A stretch of DNA of 64,000 nt from Tuctoria greenei (GCA_036927565.1 JAYESD010000010.1:116094866-116158865), one strand, 5' to 3'. Counted from the first letter of the stretch, positions 1 to 12,615 are shown. Numbers and translations: made by a program. Notes: generated by a model not told the origin, from the sequence alone.

Positions 1-211
1 ACTCTTTTTAATTCTTTAAAAGGAATGTCACCTTACTTGAGAATAAATTTAAACAGGTACCTAGAATTTCATAAGCATTGCTAAAATTGACTTAGACATT
101 TTCTGCCTAGGTAATGCTTATGGAATGACTTAATGGTTGAATTGGTATGTAGCAACCTAGGAATAGTGATGTCCATAATTTTTATTTGAAACTCATTCAT
201 GCATGGATCAC
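1..211. other. Left flank of the nest, no gene
   Basis: AT-rich sequence outside the oldest visible insertion. I see no ORF or RNA gene. Its last five bases (207-211, ATCAC) recur at 27737-27741, so it was once contiguous with the DNA that starts at 27742. Confidence 0.7.
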
Positions 212-360
212 TGTTGACGGTGCTTAAGTGCCATATTTAGACCGTCAATTCACATCATAATGTGCACAAAAGAGAAACACAACGTAGTGGTAGGGTTAAA
301 AACTAACCAATTCCACAAGTTTTGGTGTGTATTTGTACGCAGGTGAATTTAGACCCTAAA

Positions 361-2094
361 TGCAACACCCTCATTTTCATGCATCATGCCCTGCATACAT
401 TCATATATGTGCCTAACATTAATCCACATAAAAAGGAATAAGTTTCAAATTGATTTGGAACAAAAACGCACTTAAGAATTCTGGGAAGTGCAGACTAGTC
501 CGTTTTTGGTGTGGACTAGTCCGATTTCTCTCTTACCTCGATTGGACTTGTCGGTTTTTCTACGGACTAGTCTCTTTTTGCCTCTGGACACTTTTGGACT
601 TGTCCGGTCCCTAGCGGACTAGTCCGATTTTCCTGGTTAAATTGTGTCGAATTAATTCTAAAAATTTGATCTAATCAACTCCAAACTTGTATAAACTTGT
701 TAAAAGCTATTAGAACTAGTTGTGATCATTAAAAGCAACTTATTAACTAGTTCCACCTTGCATTTGCATTAATCATACATGTCATGTCATCTTGAGTAAT
801 ATTTGTGCATCTTTTGATTGTAATTCTTGTCTTGTATGTTTATTGTGCGGATTAGACGGATTTGCGCTAGAGAGTGTCGTGGAGGATCTCCAGCACCAAA
901 AGTTTGAAGGCTTTAACCCGAACCAATCCCAAGAGCAAGGAAAGTGTCCTTGAAGCATATTGATCCTGTTTTTAAAGTAAATGTTTTGTTTGCAAACTGC
1001 ATGCTTGTGTCAATTTGATGGGAAATGCTATGGTATGAAGTTTATTAGCTTTGTTTAGCCACCATTGTCACCTGGAATTCATGATAGAGAGTCGGGAAGG
1101 GCTTTTTACCTTTTGCTTTGCTTAATTAATTGGGATGGGAAACAATACTACACATTAATGATGCATTTATGAGATTATGATTAACATGAACTGGTTAATA
1201 TGATATGGTAATGGGTGATCTAAGCAAGCCTGGTATGCGGATGGATTGGATGTTAAGGTGTTTTGCTTGCTTTAGATCTAAGGACCGGTTCATGCGAGAA
1301 TAAGCCAGCACAACAATGCCACCACGAGGCCAAGTATGGGTGCGGTGTAGATGATTAATTAGGGCTTTGCTAGTGCTATTTGGACCATTAAGGATGCTCG
1401 GGGAAGGAGTAGTCGGATTGGGTTTGTTGATGATTTGTGGGACTACCTTGGGATCCGAATGACTCAAGAGGGGGCCCTTGGTTGAAGATGTGCTCTGTAG
1501 GAGACATCACCACCGGTGAAACCTCAGTGAGGTCTAAATAGGCTAGTAATCCCTTTGTAAAGTCTATTTTGTGATCTCTTGGCTACACACCAATGGAAGT
1601 GTGAGACGGCATAATAGAGGTTCTAGTCACTGAATGGTGGTGAAATCACAAACATGTGGATAAAACGGTACAAACTCTACAGAGTCTAATAAAACTATCA
1701 TGATAGCTGTGCTCCCGGTTATGAGCACCTGGACAACTTCCATGATTAGAGGGAAATTGGGACTTGGGATGGTTGGTAATGGTTACGATTGATAATATGG
1801 TTATGGTTATGGATGGTTATGAATTAATTTCTGGTATTGAATATGGTTATTGGCAATGGTGAAATCTGATATATTGATGATGGATATAGAATATGGACTG
1901 GTACTATATTATTTACTATGGTTTATGATGGGTTTGTTTCACATACATATAATATATTGCTTTTCAAATATTTTATTGTACTTTTCACATACATAATTAT
2001 CTGTTTATTATTTGTGAATTACTTGTGTATGTGTGTTAAACATCCTGGGCACACATAAACTGCACTTGGTTCATTTTCAGAACCGGGTGTCACA
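361..2094 (+). repeat. Tekay-1 5' LTR
   Basis: It starts TGCAACACCCTC (the 3' copy starts TGTAACACCCTC) and ends GGGTGTCACA. At about 1.73 kb it is shorter than its 3' partner (2.08 kb). A block matching roughly 26193-26548 of the 3' copy is missing near 1990-2000. The upstream part (490-640) carries palindromes of the GGACTAGTCC type. The region 1577-1740 holds a block shared with the other Tekay LTRs. Confidence 0.88.
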
Positions 2095-2097
2095 AAT

Positions 2098-2110
2098 TGG
2101 TATCAGAGCC
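2098..2110 (+). other. Tekay-1 primer-binding site
   Basis: TGGTATCAGAGCC lies three bases after the LTR end. It is complementary to the 3' end of plant initiator methionine tRNA, the usual minus-strand primer of this group. Confidence 0.85.
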
Positions 2111-2366
2111 AAGTTTGACCGTAGGACGCAGCCTAGATAGAATGGACACTTTAGAGCACATAGGAGCACTCAGGAAGCAATGTGTTTTTGCTTGGTGTGC
2201 TGTTTGCTATATATATATTATTTGTTTGTGTGCTTAATAGAGGATTTTGGGATGCTTTAGCATTGCCATGTCCATGTAGGCTAGTATAGCTAGTTGCTTA
2301 GTTTCATATCCCTTGATGCATATAGTTGGGGACGTTTCTAAATTCTTATTTATAGCTTTTCTTCAG

Positions 2367-3535
2367 ATGGTGAGGACTCACAACCAGAGGGATGGCAATG
2401 ATGAGGAGGAGAACCTTGAAGCACCTCAGAACAACAATGGACAAGGACCTGCTCATGGAGAAATCAACATTGAGCAGCTTTTGGCTATGCAGAACCAGCT
2501 CATGCAGACCATGATACAGACTATAGGACAGCTGCAGGCTGGTAACATCAACAATCAGCCCCACATGCCTCCACCGCCACCCCTGCCTCCTCATAAATGG
2601 TTGGGAGAGTTTATGAGGACAAGACCACCGACCTTTGCTCAAGCCGCTGACCCTATGGACGCCGATGATTGGCTCAAGTCCATGGAGAAGAAGCTAGCTA
2701 TTGTCCAATGCAGCGACCGAGAGAAAGTTCTATTTGCTTCTCATCAACTTGTTGGAGCAGCTGCCGATTGGTGGGACTCTATGCAATGCTCATGAGAACC
2801 AAGAGAGGATTACTTGGGCCAAATTCAAGGAGAGTTTTCGTTCTCATTATGTGCCGGGGGGAGTTATGATCTTGAAGAGGCAAAAATTTGAGAACTTGAG
2901 GCAAGGAAGATCGAGTGTGGGTGAATATCTGAACAAATTCACTCAACTTTCAAGGTATGCCCCTGAAGATGTTAGTCGGGACAGCTGGAAGCAATATTTG
3001 TTCATGAGAGGCCTTAACAATGAGCCAAGTGCAATTGCTGAATTGTGACTATGCCAACTTCCAGAAGCTTGTGGACAAAGCAATTGTTGTGGAAAACATG
3101 GTCCGTGAGATGGAGCAATACAACAAGAGGAAGGCGCCATATCAAGGACAACAACAAGTAATGTGCGCCCTCGCTTTGCACCGCCAAATGTGCCTTATTT
3201 CAGCTCTTCTGCGCCTGCTCATCGCCGTGGATATGCACCACGCCCGACTCAGTTTGTGCAGCAGCGCCCTGTTATGCAAGCACCTAGGCCTCCAATGCCT
3301 TATGCACCTCGTTCTAATTTTCCTGGTGCAAATGTTTAGAACAAAGCTTGCCCCAATAATTTTGATGGAGTTAAGAAGTGTTATACTTGTGGAAAAGTTG
3401 GACATTTTGCACATCAATGTCCTAAGTCAGGCCTTGGTCAAGGAAGCAATGTGCCGAGGCAAAACCCAAGACCCAATAGAGGATAGCCGCAAGGAAACTG
3501 GGGATAGCAGAACTTTGCTCGTGGCAACGTGAACC
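2367..3535 (+). pseudogene. Tekay-1 gag remnant
   Basis: Capsid/nucleocapsid protein of a Ty3 element, which would form the cytoplasmic virus-like particle. The start is the ATG at 2367; an upstream ATG at 2313 lies in the leader. The N-terminal part is acidic and Gln/Asn-rich with a proline run (about 2565-2600). It is followed by the gag core, with D-A-D-D-W-L at about 2655-2680 and a conserved tract from about 2800 to 3030. One base is missing near 2785, after W-W-D-S, which ends the first frame at 2795. The core continues in another frame to about 3030. A CCHC knuckle can be read at about 3372-3425 in yet another frame, so the gene is broken several times. Confidence 0.8.
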
Positions 3536-5271
3536 ATGTCCCTACAGAGGATGCTCAACAAGCGGATGACGTGGTGATTGGTACGTTTCTCGCAAACTCC
3601 AACCCGAAGACTATGTTATTCGATTCTGGAGGGCATTCATTCATTGCATCGAAATATGTTGCCAAGTATAGTTTGCCTATCTCTCATATGAAGTTTACTC
3701 TATTGGTTAAGTCTCCTGGAGGAGAGATGAGGACAAATATATTATGTCCAAAAGTAAGCCTTAGAATAAGGGGGGTAGGCTTCTTCGCCAATCTCATTGT
3801 CTCGGATACCCAAGGATTGGACATTATACTCGGTATGGACTGGTTGAGGAAGCACAATGGAGTTATTGAGTGTGCCATGAAGACAGTGAAATTGACCAAT
3901 GAGGATGGAATCACCGTAGAATTTGAAGCATCTCAACACGCACCAAAGCAATTGGAGCTGAATCACATGGACGGAGCCGCAATTGAGGAGATTCTGGTGG
4001 TGTGTGAATTTTTGGACGTGTTTTTCCGATGAGTTGCTAGGTATGTTACCTAATCGAGACATTGAGTTTGTTATTGATTTAATACCTGAAACTGCACCTA
4101 TAGCTAAGAGGCCCTATAGGATGCCTCCTAAGGAATTAGCAGAGCTCAAGAAGCAGATTCAAGAGCAACTAGAGAAGGGTTTCATTCGCCTTAGTTCTTC
4201 ACCTTGGGGAGCGCCTGTTCTATTTGTGGACTAGAAGGATGGGTCGCAAAGGATGTGTAGATTGCTGAGCTCTCAACGAGGTAACAATCAAGAACAAGTA
4301 CACCTTGCCCCGTATAGAGGACTTGTTTGATCAGATGAAGGGTGCTTGTGTCTTCTCTAAGATTGATTTGAGGTCGGGATACTTTCAAATGAAGATTAGA
4401 CCATCGAACATACCCAAGACAGCTTTTAGGACACGGTATGGATCTTATGAGTACATCTTGATGTCCTTTGGACTGACAAATGTGTATGCCTGTTTTATGT
4501 ACCTCATGAATAAGGTCTTCATGGAGTACTTGGATAAGTTTGTCGTGGTGTTCATTGATGACACTATGATCTACTCGAAGGATGAGAAGGAACATGAGGG
4601 ACACTTGAGGCTTACATTGCAGAAATTGAGGGAGCATCAATTGTACGCCAAGTTCAACAAGTGTCAGTTTTGGTTGAGAGAAGTATAGTTTCTGGGTCAT
4701 ATCATTTCAGGAGGAGGAGTTTTGGTTGACCCCAGAAAGGTGAGGGATGTGTTGAAATCGGAACCCCCGCTAAACGTAAAGGAAATAAGGAGTTTTCTTG
4801 GAATGGTTGGGTATCATCGATTCATCAAGGACTTTTCCAAGATAGCCAAGCCAATGATGGAGTTGCTAATGAAAGAGAAAGCATTTCAATGGACTCAAGC
4901 TTGTCAAGAAAGTTTTGAGGAGTTGAAGAAAAGGTTAACTACAGCTCTAGTTTTGGTTTTGCCATACGTCAGCAAGAGTTTTGATATTTATTGTGATGCA
5001 TCGAGACAAGGACTTGGATGTGTGCTCATGCAAGAAGGTCAAGTGGTTGTATATGCATCGAGGCAATTGAAGAAACATGAGTAGAATTACCCAACACATG
5101 ATTTGGAACTTGCAACCGTGATTCATGCATTAAAGATTTGGAGACACTATATTCTTGGACATAGGTGTGAAATTTATACGGATCACAAGAGTCTCAAGTA
5201 TATCTTCACGCAAACAGATCTAAATTTGAGGCAACGAAGAAGGTTGGAGCTCATCAAGGATTATGATTTGG
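3529..5271 (+). pseudogene. Tekay-1 protease, RT and RNase H (first part)
   Basis: Aspartic protease (3529-4032) is followed by reverse transcriptase (about 3983-4690) and RNase H (about 4960-5271). The protease active site reads D-S-G-G-H-S-F. Tekay-2 has D-S-G-A-S-H-S-F there, so a codon is lost. The RT catalytic box reads F-I-D-D at about 4552-4563 and is followed by T-M where I-L or I-M is usual. Frames change near 4030 and stops occur at about 4231, 4266, 4686 and 5082. The reading is cut at 5271 by the copia element and resumes at 22933: joining across the TTTGG duplication restores continuity with Tekay-2 at the same place. Confidence 0.85.
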
Positions 5272-7113
5272 TCTGAGACCTATGTGTGCTGAATACATTG
5301 GTTTTGACAATAAAAGTTTTGAATGCTGCCATAACATCTTTTTAGCAAGGTACAACTCTAGCTCTGAGCTTCTGCAAAGTCCGACAATAGATCCGACTTT
5401 CTTTGTCTAGGTCCGACATGTTTTTGAGTAGCTCCGGTGAGCTTTGTCTTTAGCTCCGGCATGTCTTTGATAGCTCCGGCATGTCTTTGTTAAGCTTCGA
5501 TATGATTTGCTAGGTCCGACTTATGTTGGTTAGCTCCGACATGTTTTTTCTAGCTTCGACTTTTGGGATGACTAGTTCCGACTAGTTTTGGTTAGCTCCG
5601 GTGCTAGGTCCGACTAGCTTTGGTAAGCTCCGGCGCTAGGTTGTACTAGCTTTGGTAAGCTCCGGCGCTAGGTTGTACTAGTTTTGGTAAGCTCCGGCTC
5701 AAGCTCCGGTTAGCTTTGGCTAGGTTTGGAGCTTGATCGCAATATTCCTGCTTTTATCTTGCAATGTTTCGTACTTGCTTTATATTCTTAGAAAGATTGC
5801 TTAGTATTCATTTGCTAAGTTTTTGGCGCGTTTTGGTTGATATGGCTGATATCGTTTTGATATGCTTTGCAACATGCTTATGTGAGGTGCTCACGTAAGG
5901 TGTTGTGTTCGGAACTAACTTGAGTCAAGTCGTGGACTTGGGCTCGTACGGATTGATTGTTTATTCATGTGCATGTGTTGCTTGAGTTCAAGTCATGGCT
6001 GGTGACAGGATCCATTGGACTAGTCTCAGGGACGAGATGGGGTTCCAACAACCAAGTTCGGGAGGAACTGTGGTTGAGCTGGTCAGGAGGTCGCGCAGGA
6101 TGATTGAATCAAGAGCAGTGCATATGAAGGTTACTGAACGTCGAAGGAAGGTGTTCGCACGTATGCATGCAGTGCATGACGTGACAACATGGTTCCGAAG
6201 ATGGTTTATGGATGGGAAGATCTGGTTGGAAGGATCGGATCGTATCGGTTGATGACTTTGGCTGCGGCGGAGTTGGTTATGGCTCAATATGGAAAGTATC
6301 GAGTTGGTTATGATAAGATTTCGTGTGGGTCACGAATTTGAGTTGTTTTAGGAATGTGGGATCATTCCTAAGGTGTTTGTAAGTCTTAAGATGCTTCTAT
6401 CTGCGTATAAAAGAGTCCTAAGCAGTTATGGAAAGTTTCGATTTGTGATCTGAGTAGGATTAGAGTCCTAGTTGAGATTGGGTTGGCCTAAGGGATGGTT
6501 ATATAAGCAAGGGAGGTCAAAGCTCGTGGTGCACGACTTTGGGGCTGTTCCTCTTGTGTTCTATTGAATAAAATTCGTAGTTGGAAGGAACTTTTGTGCC
6601 TTGTACGTCCGACTTGTTCCAGACAAGTTTTACTCGTCGAGTTTCTGGACAGCACTACCTTTTGTCGGTGGTTTTATCATAACTCGAGTTTTACATATCC
6701 AATTGACATGATTCTTTTTAGGTTGTCTTCACAACTTGATTATATATCATCTTTCAAAATCTCACGGTCATTGGATTTGTGGTTTCTGATCTACACGAGT
6801 TTATTTGCAGCATTTCAGAACTGTTTTTCTCAGGTATGACAGATTGACCTTTGTTCGATCTTTCGATCATAACTTGAGTTTCTCTCGACAGATTTGAGTG
6901 ATTCTTCTTGTGTTTTCTTTGTGACTTGATTCTCTCTGATATATATCACTTTTTTCCCGGTAAAACACATTTAGATTAGTCTCACACACAATTTCTTTAA
7001 CAGATCATTTTTCTGCCGAAGGGGTTGGGATTTAATTGTTTCCACTGTGTAAGATTTTTAAATCTACCATTCACCCCCATCTGGTAGCTTTTCACGTGCT
7101 CTTCAATCCTACA
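5272..7113 (+). repeat. Copia 5' LTR
   Basis: A 1.84-kb LTR ending CCTACA just before the primer site. Its first 500 bp carry many short CCG-containing repeats (AGCTCCGG and AGGTCCGAC, about 5371-5745). Short ORFs inside it (such as 5995-6252) recur in the 3' copy and are LTR sequence, not genes. Confidence 0.9.
6500..6507 (+). promoter_or_regulatory. Copia LTR TATA box
   Basis: TATATAAG, repeated at 22316-22323 in the 3' LTR. It is the best core-promoter candidate and would start transcription roughly 550 bp before the LTR end. Confidence 0.55.
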
Positions 7114-7115
7114 AT

Positions 7116-7128
7116 TGGTATCAGAGCC
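7116..7128 (+). other. Copia primer-binding site
   Basis: TGGTATCAGAGCC, complementary to initiator methionine tRNA, two bases after the LTR end. Confidence 0.85.
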
Positions 7129-7175
7129 ACGATGCTCTAATTATTATGATTTCCACGGGTTTTTGACTAATCATC

Positions 7176-9485
7176 ATGGAGAAATACTCCGCCAAACCTT
7201 GTGTGTTTTCTGGTATTGATTTTCAGGTTTGGAAGGCACGCATGGAGGCTTTCATCCAGGCGCAAGGCTTCACAATATGGGAGAAGGTGTACAAGCCTTA
7301 CGAAGTAACACCAAACGATCAAGTTACGGCTACAAACCTACGGGACGTCGACAACAACAACCAAGCCCAAAACTTAATGATCCAAGGACTCACTCAGAGC
7401 GACTTCGACCGCGTTGCACATCTCCGATTGGCATACAATGTATGGAGAGCACTTTATGACTATCACGAAGGATCCAACACGATCAAAGAGGTAAGGCAAG
7501 ACATGTTTAAGAAAGAATACATGCACTTCGAGATGCAACCCGGTGAGTCCATTGATGATCTCTTTGCTCGCTTTAACAAAATTCTCAGTAACTTTCGTAG
7601 TGTCAACGTTAATTTTTCTGATGCTGGAAATGCTAGGCAACTTCTTAGTGCATTAGACATGTTAATCTAGGAGATGAAAGTTACATCTATCTGTGAATCT
7701 ACTGTCATGAGTACACTTACTTTAGATGTGCTTTACTCTAAACTCAAAAATCATGAAATTGACATCTTATCACGTAAGAACCCAAATAAGTCTATTGCAT
7801 TTGTCTCACAGTGTGATATGCCTAGCTCCGGCCAATCATCATCTTGCAATACTCTTGCTTTGTTGTCCTCACTAACCCTCGAGCAGATTGAGGAATTTTC
7901 AGAAGAGGAGTTAGCACTAATCTCTACTAGGTTCTCAAAAGCATTGCAAAATGTGAGAACTAGAAGGAGAGGAAGCTCCGGATCTCAACGCTGTTTTAAA
8001 TGTGGTAAGACAGGACACTTTCATACAGAATGCCCTAACCTTTTAGGTCCTACTACCCGTGAAGAAAAACAGAACAAGGTCAAAACCACCTCTGAAAACC
8101 CCAACAAGAAAAAGAAGGGTACCATAGGACGCAAGATGATTAACAGCTTCATCACTGCACTTCAAGAGCTCGATTCAAGCGATGTAGACTTTGAAAGTGA
8201 TGAAGATGATGATGATCTGGCCAACTTATGCTTCATGGCGGGCAAAACAAGATCAAGATCAAGTCAGGAGGATGCAGAACACAACAGTGACGACGATGAG
8301 GTATGTTCTACCTGTAATGGAATGTGTGATGCAATTTCTCATGCAACTATTATTGTTAAGAAAAAGGACAAAAAGCTTAGGGATAATGCTGCTAAAATTG
8401 AATCACTAGAATCTGAAATCAACCGTTTGAAAAACTTGATTCCTAGTGATGATTCTTGTCCCTCATGTGATTTAATCTATGAACAATTGTCCACACTAAG
8501 AACTACACACTCCTCCACTCTAGATAGACTTGAACTTAAAATTGAAAAGAACAAAAAGCTTGTTGCACTTGATATTATAAACTTAAAAGATGCTTCTTGT
8601 TCTACAATTGATTTGCATTGTTCTAGTTGTGATGATCTTGAAAAGAAACTAAAAGATGCTATGAATGAAATTTCAATATTGAATAATGCTTTACGTTCTC
8701 ATGAAGTTAAATATTGTTCCAATTGCAAATTAAAAGGAAAAACTTCATGTGAAAATTGCATTGATTTGTCCGATAAACTTGATAACATGCATAGGACATT
8801 AGATAGGTTTTGTAATGGGAATAAGAACCTAAAGTTGCTGCTGAATTCTTCCAAGTCTTGCAAAGATAAAACTGGTTTAGGTTTTGATTCTCATGCTCAT
8901 GCTAAGGCACATCCACCTAAAATTGTAAATTCATTAGGAAGTGGTTTGATTCAAACAGTTCCTAAACAAAAAGAAGTGGTTTTCAAATCTGCAAGGGTGT
9001 TGTCTCATTCGGTTTCGAATAAAAATGTTGTTTGCTCATCTAGACATGAACACAAAGTTAAATTTCATTGTACCTACTGTGGTAGAGATGGTCATGTTAT
9101 AGACTTTTGTTATAGACTAGCTAAACAACAGAAAAGGGAAAGAATGATTGCTAGATCTCATAACTTTCATGCAAAATTTGATGCACATATTAAACCGGAT
9201 GTCAGGAACATGCAACCTGCTGTTATGAGTCAAAAACATTCAAAGTTTACCTCCGGACCTTCTGTTTTTGCCTCCAGAGCTACTGGTTTTTGTGCTACTC
9301 AAGTAACATCTTATAGGTCAGTAGTTAAGAGTAAAAAACCTCATACTTTGACTCATAAACCTGCTGTTTTATCTCAACTTTCGCGTGTTTTTCCTGCTGC
9401 ACGTCGTGGGACTCAGTACTGGATTCCTAAATGCCTTTTGACTAACCCCAGTATTGAGTCATCGACGTATTGTGCTTCTATGTAG
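7176..9485 (+). pseudogene. Copia gag with two zinc knuckles
   Basis: Particle protein of the copia element. The ATG at 7176 opens a typical plant copia gag: F-S-G-I-D-F-Q-V-W-K-A-R-M near the N-terminus, then the helical core to about residue 160. A TAG at 7668-7670 interrupts the frame, which continues unchanged from 7671. A first CCHC knuckle lies at about 7990-8033, followed by an acidic stretch (8180-8215), a long Lys/Glu-rich coiled-coil region with several C-x2-C pairs (8340-8840), and a second CCHC-like knuckle at about 9069-9110. A further in-frame TAG at 9483-9485 separates it from the protease. The presence of only two point stops over 2.3 kb suggests a fairly recent element. Confidence 0.85.
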
Positions 9486-11118
9486 GTTACACGTTTGAGG
9501 AAGGAGAACATTTGGATTGTGGATTCAGGTTGCTCATGCCACATGACCGGTAACAAAGATTGGTTCTCCTCCCTCTCTTTTGTGTCTATTACTTTTGCTG
9601 ATGATTCTTCAACTCCTATAATTGCTAAGGGTTCGGTTAGAGTAAATGATCACTACACTTTGAAGGATGTGGTACTTGTCAAAAATTTGAAATACAACTT
9701 GCTTTCTGTTTCACAATTGCTAGATGAAAATCTGGAAATAATTTTCAATAAAAACTGCTGCAAAGTTGTAGGTTCAAATCGTGAGCTTATTTTTAACACG
9801 TCTCGGTTTAAGGATAGGTGTCTAGTTGCTAATGATTCAAAGGACTTATATATTTGGCATCATAGACTTGGTCACGTAGGCTTTGATCACCTAATGCGTG
9901 TTAGTGCTCTTGATCGCATACGTGGGCTGCCTAAGCTTAAAGGGGACAAAGAAATTGTGTGCTCTTCTTGTAGACATGCTAAGATGGTTGCAGGTTCACA
10001 TAATCCTCTCATAATGATCATGACAACTGAACCAGGTCGACTTTTGCACCTTGACACCGTAGGACCTTCACGTGTTCAATCCTTTGAAGGTAAATGGTAT
10101 GTTCTTGTGATTGTTGATGATTATTCTATATACTCTTGGGTTTACTTTATGGCGTCTAAGAATGAAGCTTTTAGTAACTTTAGAACTTTATTTCTTAGAT
10201 TATCAATTGATCACCCATGATCTTTAAAATTGATTAGAAGTGATAACGGAACTAAATTTAAAAATCAATCTTTTGATCACTTTTGTGCTGAAAATAGAAT
10301 AGATCAATTTTCTTCAACATATGTACCTCAACAAAACGGTGTTGTAGAAAGAAAGAACAGAATCTTAATTGAGATGGCTAGAACTATGCTTGATGAATAT
10401 CAAACTCCTAGGAAATTTTGGGCTGATGCGATTGCAATCGCTTGTTATATCTCAAATCGTGTTTTCTTGCGCGCTAAGCTAGGTAAACACCATATGAGCT
10501 CCGGTTTGTACATAGGCCTAGTGTTACACACTTTCGGGTCTTTGGTTGCAAATGCTTTGTTAAGAAACATGGTAATCTTGATAAATTTGAACCTAGATCC
10601 ATTAATGGCATGTTTCTTGGTTATCCATCTCATACTAGAGGCTACCGTGTGCTTTTACTTGACACTAACAAAATTGTGGAGACTTGTGAAGTGTCGTTTG
10701 ATGAATCTAGCCCAGGTACTAGCTCAAACATTGCAGGTCCAGATACATATCCGCAGAGGGAGAGCATTTTCGTTGAAGATAAGGAAGAGGTGGAGATGTT
10801 ACCTGAAAATTCAGCAGCTAATGACATTGTGCAAGCTCCTGATTTTGATTCACAGCCAGCACCGACGACCACCATTGCTGGTCCAGATCCTCCTCAAGTC
10901 ACAAGCTCATCGATTTGTGATGAACATGAAGAAGAAGAAGGTTGTGAAGTGTCCACTCCACTCCGTGTTCTCAAAATTCATCCTCCACAACAGATTATTG
11001 GAAGCTTGCACGAACGAGTTACACGGTCCAGGTTTTGCGATCCAAACTCTCATGCTCATTCTGCTTTTGTTGCTTCTTTTCAACCCAAAGATATATTACA
11101 CGCACTCACTAATGAATC
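9486..11118 (+). pseudogene. Copia protease and integrase remnant
   Basis: It reads in the same frame as gag. Protease: W-I-V-D-S-G-C-S-C-H-M-T-G at about 9513-9551 contains the D-S-G active site. Integrase: the HHCC zinc-binding part (W-H-H-R-L-G-H to C-S-S-C-R-H) is at about 9858-9980. The catalytic core has L-H-L-D-T near 10048, S-D-N-G-T-K-F near 10240 and Q-Q-N-G-V-V-E-R-K near 10331, so all three acidic residues are present. A TGA at 10218-10220 interrupts it in frame. A one-base loss in an A run near 10487 moves the rest to another frame, seen again at 10610-11146. Confidence 0.85.
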
Positions 11119-12615
11119 TTGGATTATTATATGCAAGAAGAGTTAGAAAATTTTGAAAGAAATAATGTTTGGAAACTTGTACCTCCACCTCAAGATCACA
11201 CTTTAATTGGAACTAAATGGGTGTTTAATAATAAACAAAGTGAGGATGGGGTTGTGGTTAGGAATAAGGCTAGGTTGGTTGCTCAAGGTTTCACTCAAGT
11301 TGAAGGTCTAGATTTTGATGAAACTTTTGCTCCTGTTGCTAGATTAGAAGCCATAAGAATTTTGTTAGCTTTTGCTGCATCTAAAGGTTTTAAGCTATAT
11401 CAAATGGATGTTAAAAGTGCCTTTATTAATAGCTACATAGATGAGGAGGTTTATGTCAAACAACCACCGGGTTTTGAAAATCCAGATTTTCCTAATCATG
11501 TTTACAAACTGACCAAAGCCTTGTACGGTCTCAAACAAGCCCCTAGAGCATGATATGATAGGTTAAAAACATTCTTACTTGAAAAGGGGTTTACCATGGG
11601 CAAGGTTGATAAAACTCTTTTTGTGCTTAAGCATGGCAATGACTCATTATTCGTTCAAGTGTATGTGGATGATATTATCTTTGGTTGTGCTTCTCATGAT
11701 CTTGTGTCCAAGTTTTCAACTATGATGAGTTCAGAATTTGAGATGAGCATGACGGGAGAACTCACGTAATTTTTGGGGCTGCAAATCAAGCAAACCAAGG
11801 AGGGTACCTTTGTGCATCAAACGAAGTATACAAAAGTCCTCCTAAAGCGCTTCAACATGGACAAAAGCAAGCCTCTTCGGACACCAATGAGAACTGCAAC
11901 AACACTTGAACTTGATGAAGATGGTGAACCTGTGGATCAAAAAGAATATAGAAGTATGATCAGATCACTTTTGTACCTCACGGCATCAAGACCGGACATA
12001 CAATTCAGCGTATGTCTTTGTGCATGGTTTCAAACCTCCCCACGTGCTTCACATCGTCAAGCCGTCAAAAGGATTCTCAGGTACTTACATGGAACTCAAG
12101 AATTTGGCATTTTTCTTCCTTCTTCCTCAACCGTTACTTTGAAAGCCTTTTCCGATGCTGATTTTGAAGGTTGTAGGATTGATAGGATAAGTACTTCTGG
12201 TGCTTGTCATTTTCTTGGTAATTCACTTGTTGCTTGGTCCTCTAGAAAATAAAATTCAGTTGCACAATTTACAGCCGAATCTGAATATGTAGCTGCTGCT
12301 AGTGCTTGCTCACAAATTCTCTGGATTGTTCAAACACTTAAGGACTATGGGGTTGATCTAGATAGTGTTCCACTGTTTTGTGATAACACTAGTGCCATTT
12401 GCATTGCTAAAAACCCTGTGCAACATTATAGAACTAAGCACATTGATATTAGGTATCACTTTCTCCGTGATAATGTTGAAAAAGGAAACATTGTGCTTCA
12501 CCATATAGATACTGAACAGCAATTGGCTGACATTTTTACAAAACCTTTGGATTTCACTCATTTTTGTTTCATTCGTAGTGAAATTGGGGTTATGCATCCT
12601 CATGGCTTACATTGA
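11119..12615 (+). pseudogene. Copia reverse transcriptase and RNase H
   Basis: One frame from about 11119 to the TGA at 12613-12615, broken by in-frame stops at 11551 (TGA), 11767 (TAA) and 12250 (TAA). RT begins with the conserved N-V-W-K-L-V and T-K-W-V-F motifs. It has A-R-L-V-A-Q-G-F, Q-M-D-V-K-S-A-F (first catalytic Asp) and Y-V-D-D-I-I-F-G at about 11659-11685 (catalytic pair). RNase H includes S-D-A-D-F-E-G at about 12154 and A-E-S-E-Y-V-A at about 12274. It ends with the typical A-D-I-F-T-K-P-L. At least two of the three stops (11551 and 12250) fit single transitions from TGG or CAA. A frameshift near 11120 separates it from integrase. Confidence 0.88.

Noticed and set aside
2098..2110. 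tRNA-like sequence
   Set aside because: Only the 13 bases complementary to a tRNA end are present; it is a primer-binding site, not a tRNA gene. The same holds at 7116, 33877 and 62575.
5995..6252. ORF in the copia 5' LTR, repeated at 14259-14507
   Set aside because: Both copies are LTR sequence; the second is cut by the CRM-like insertion. No gene evidence, although its intact state was tempting.
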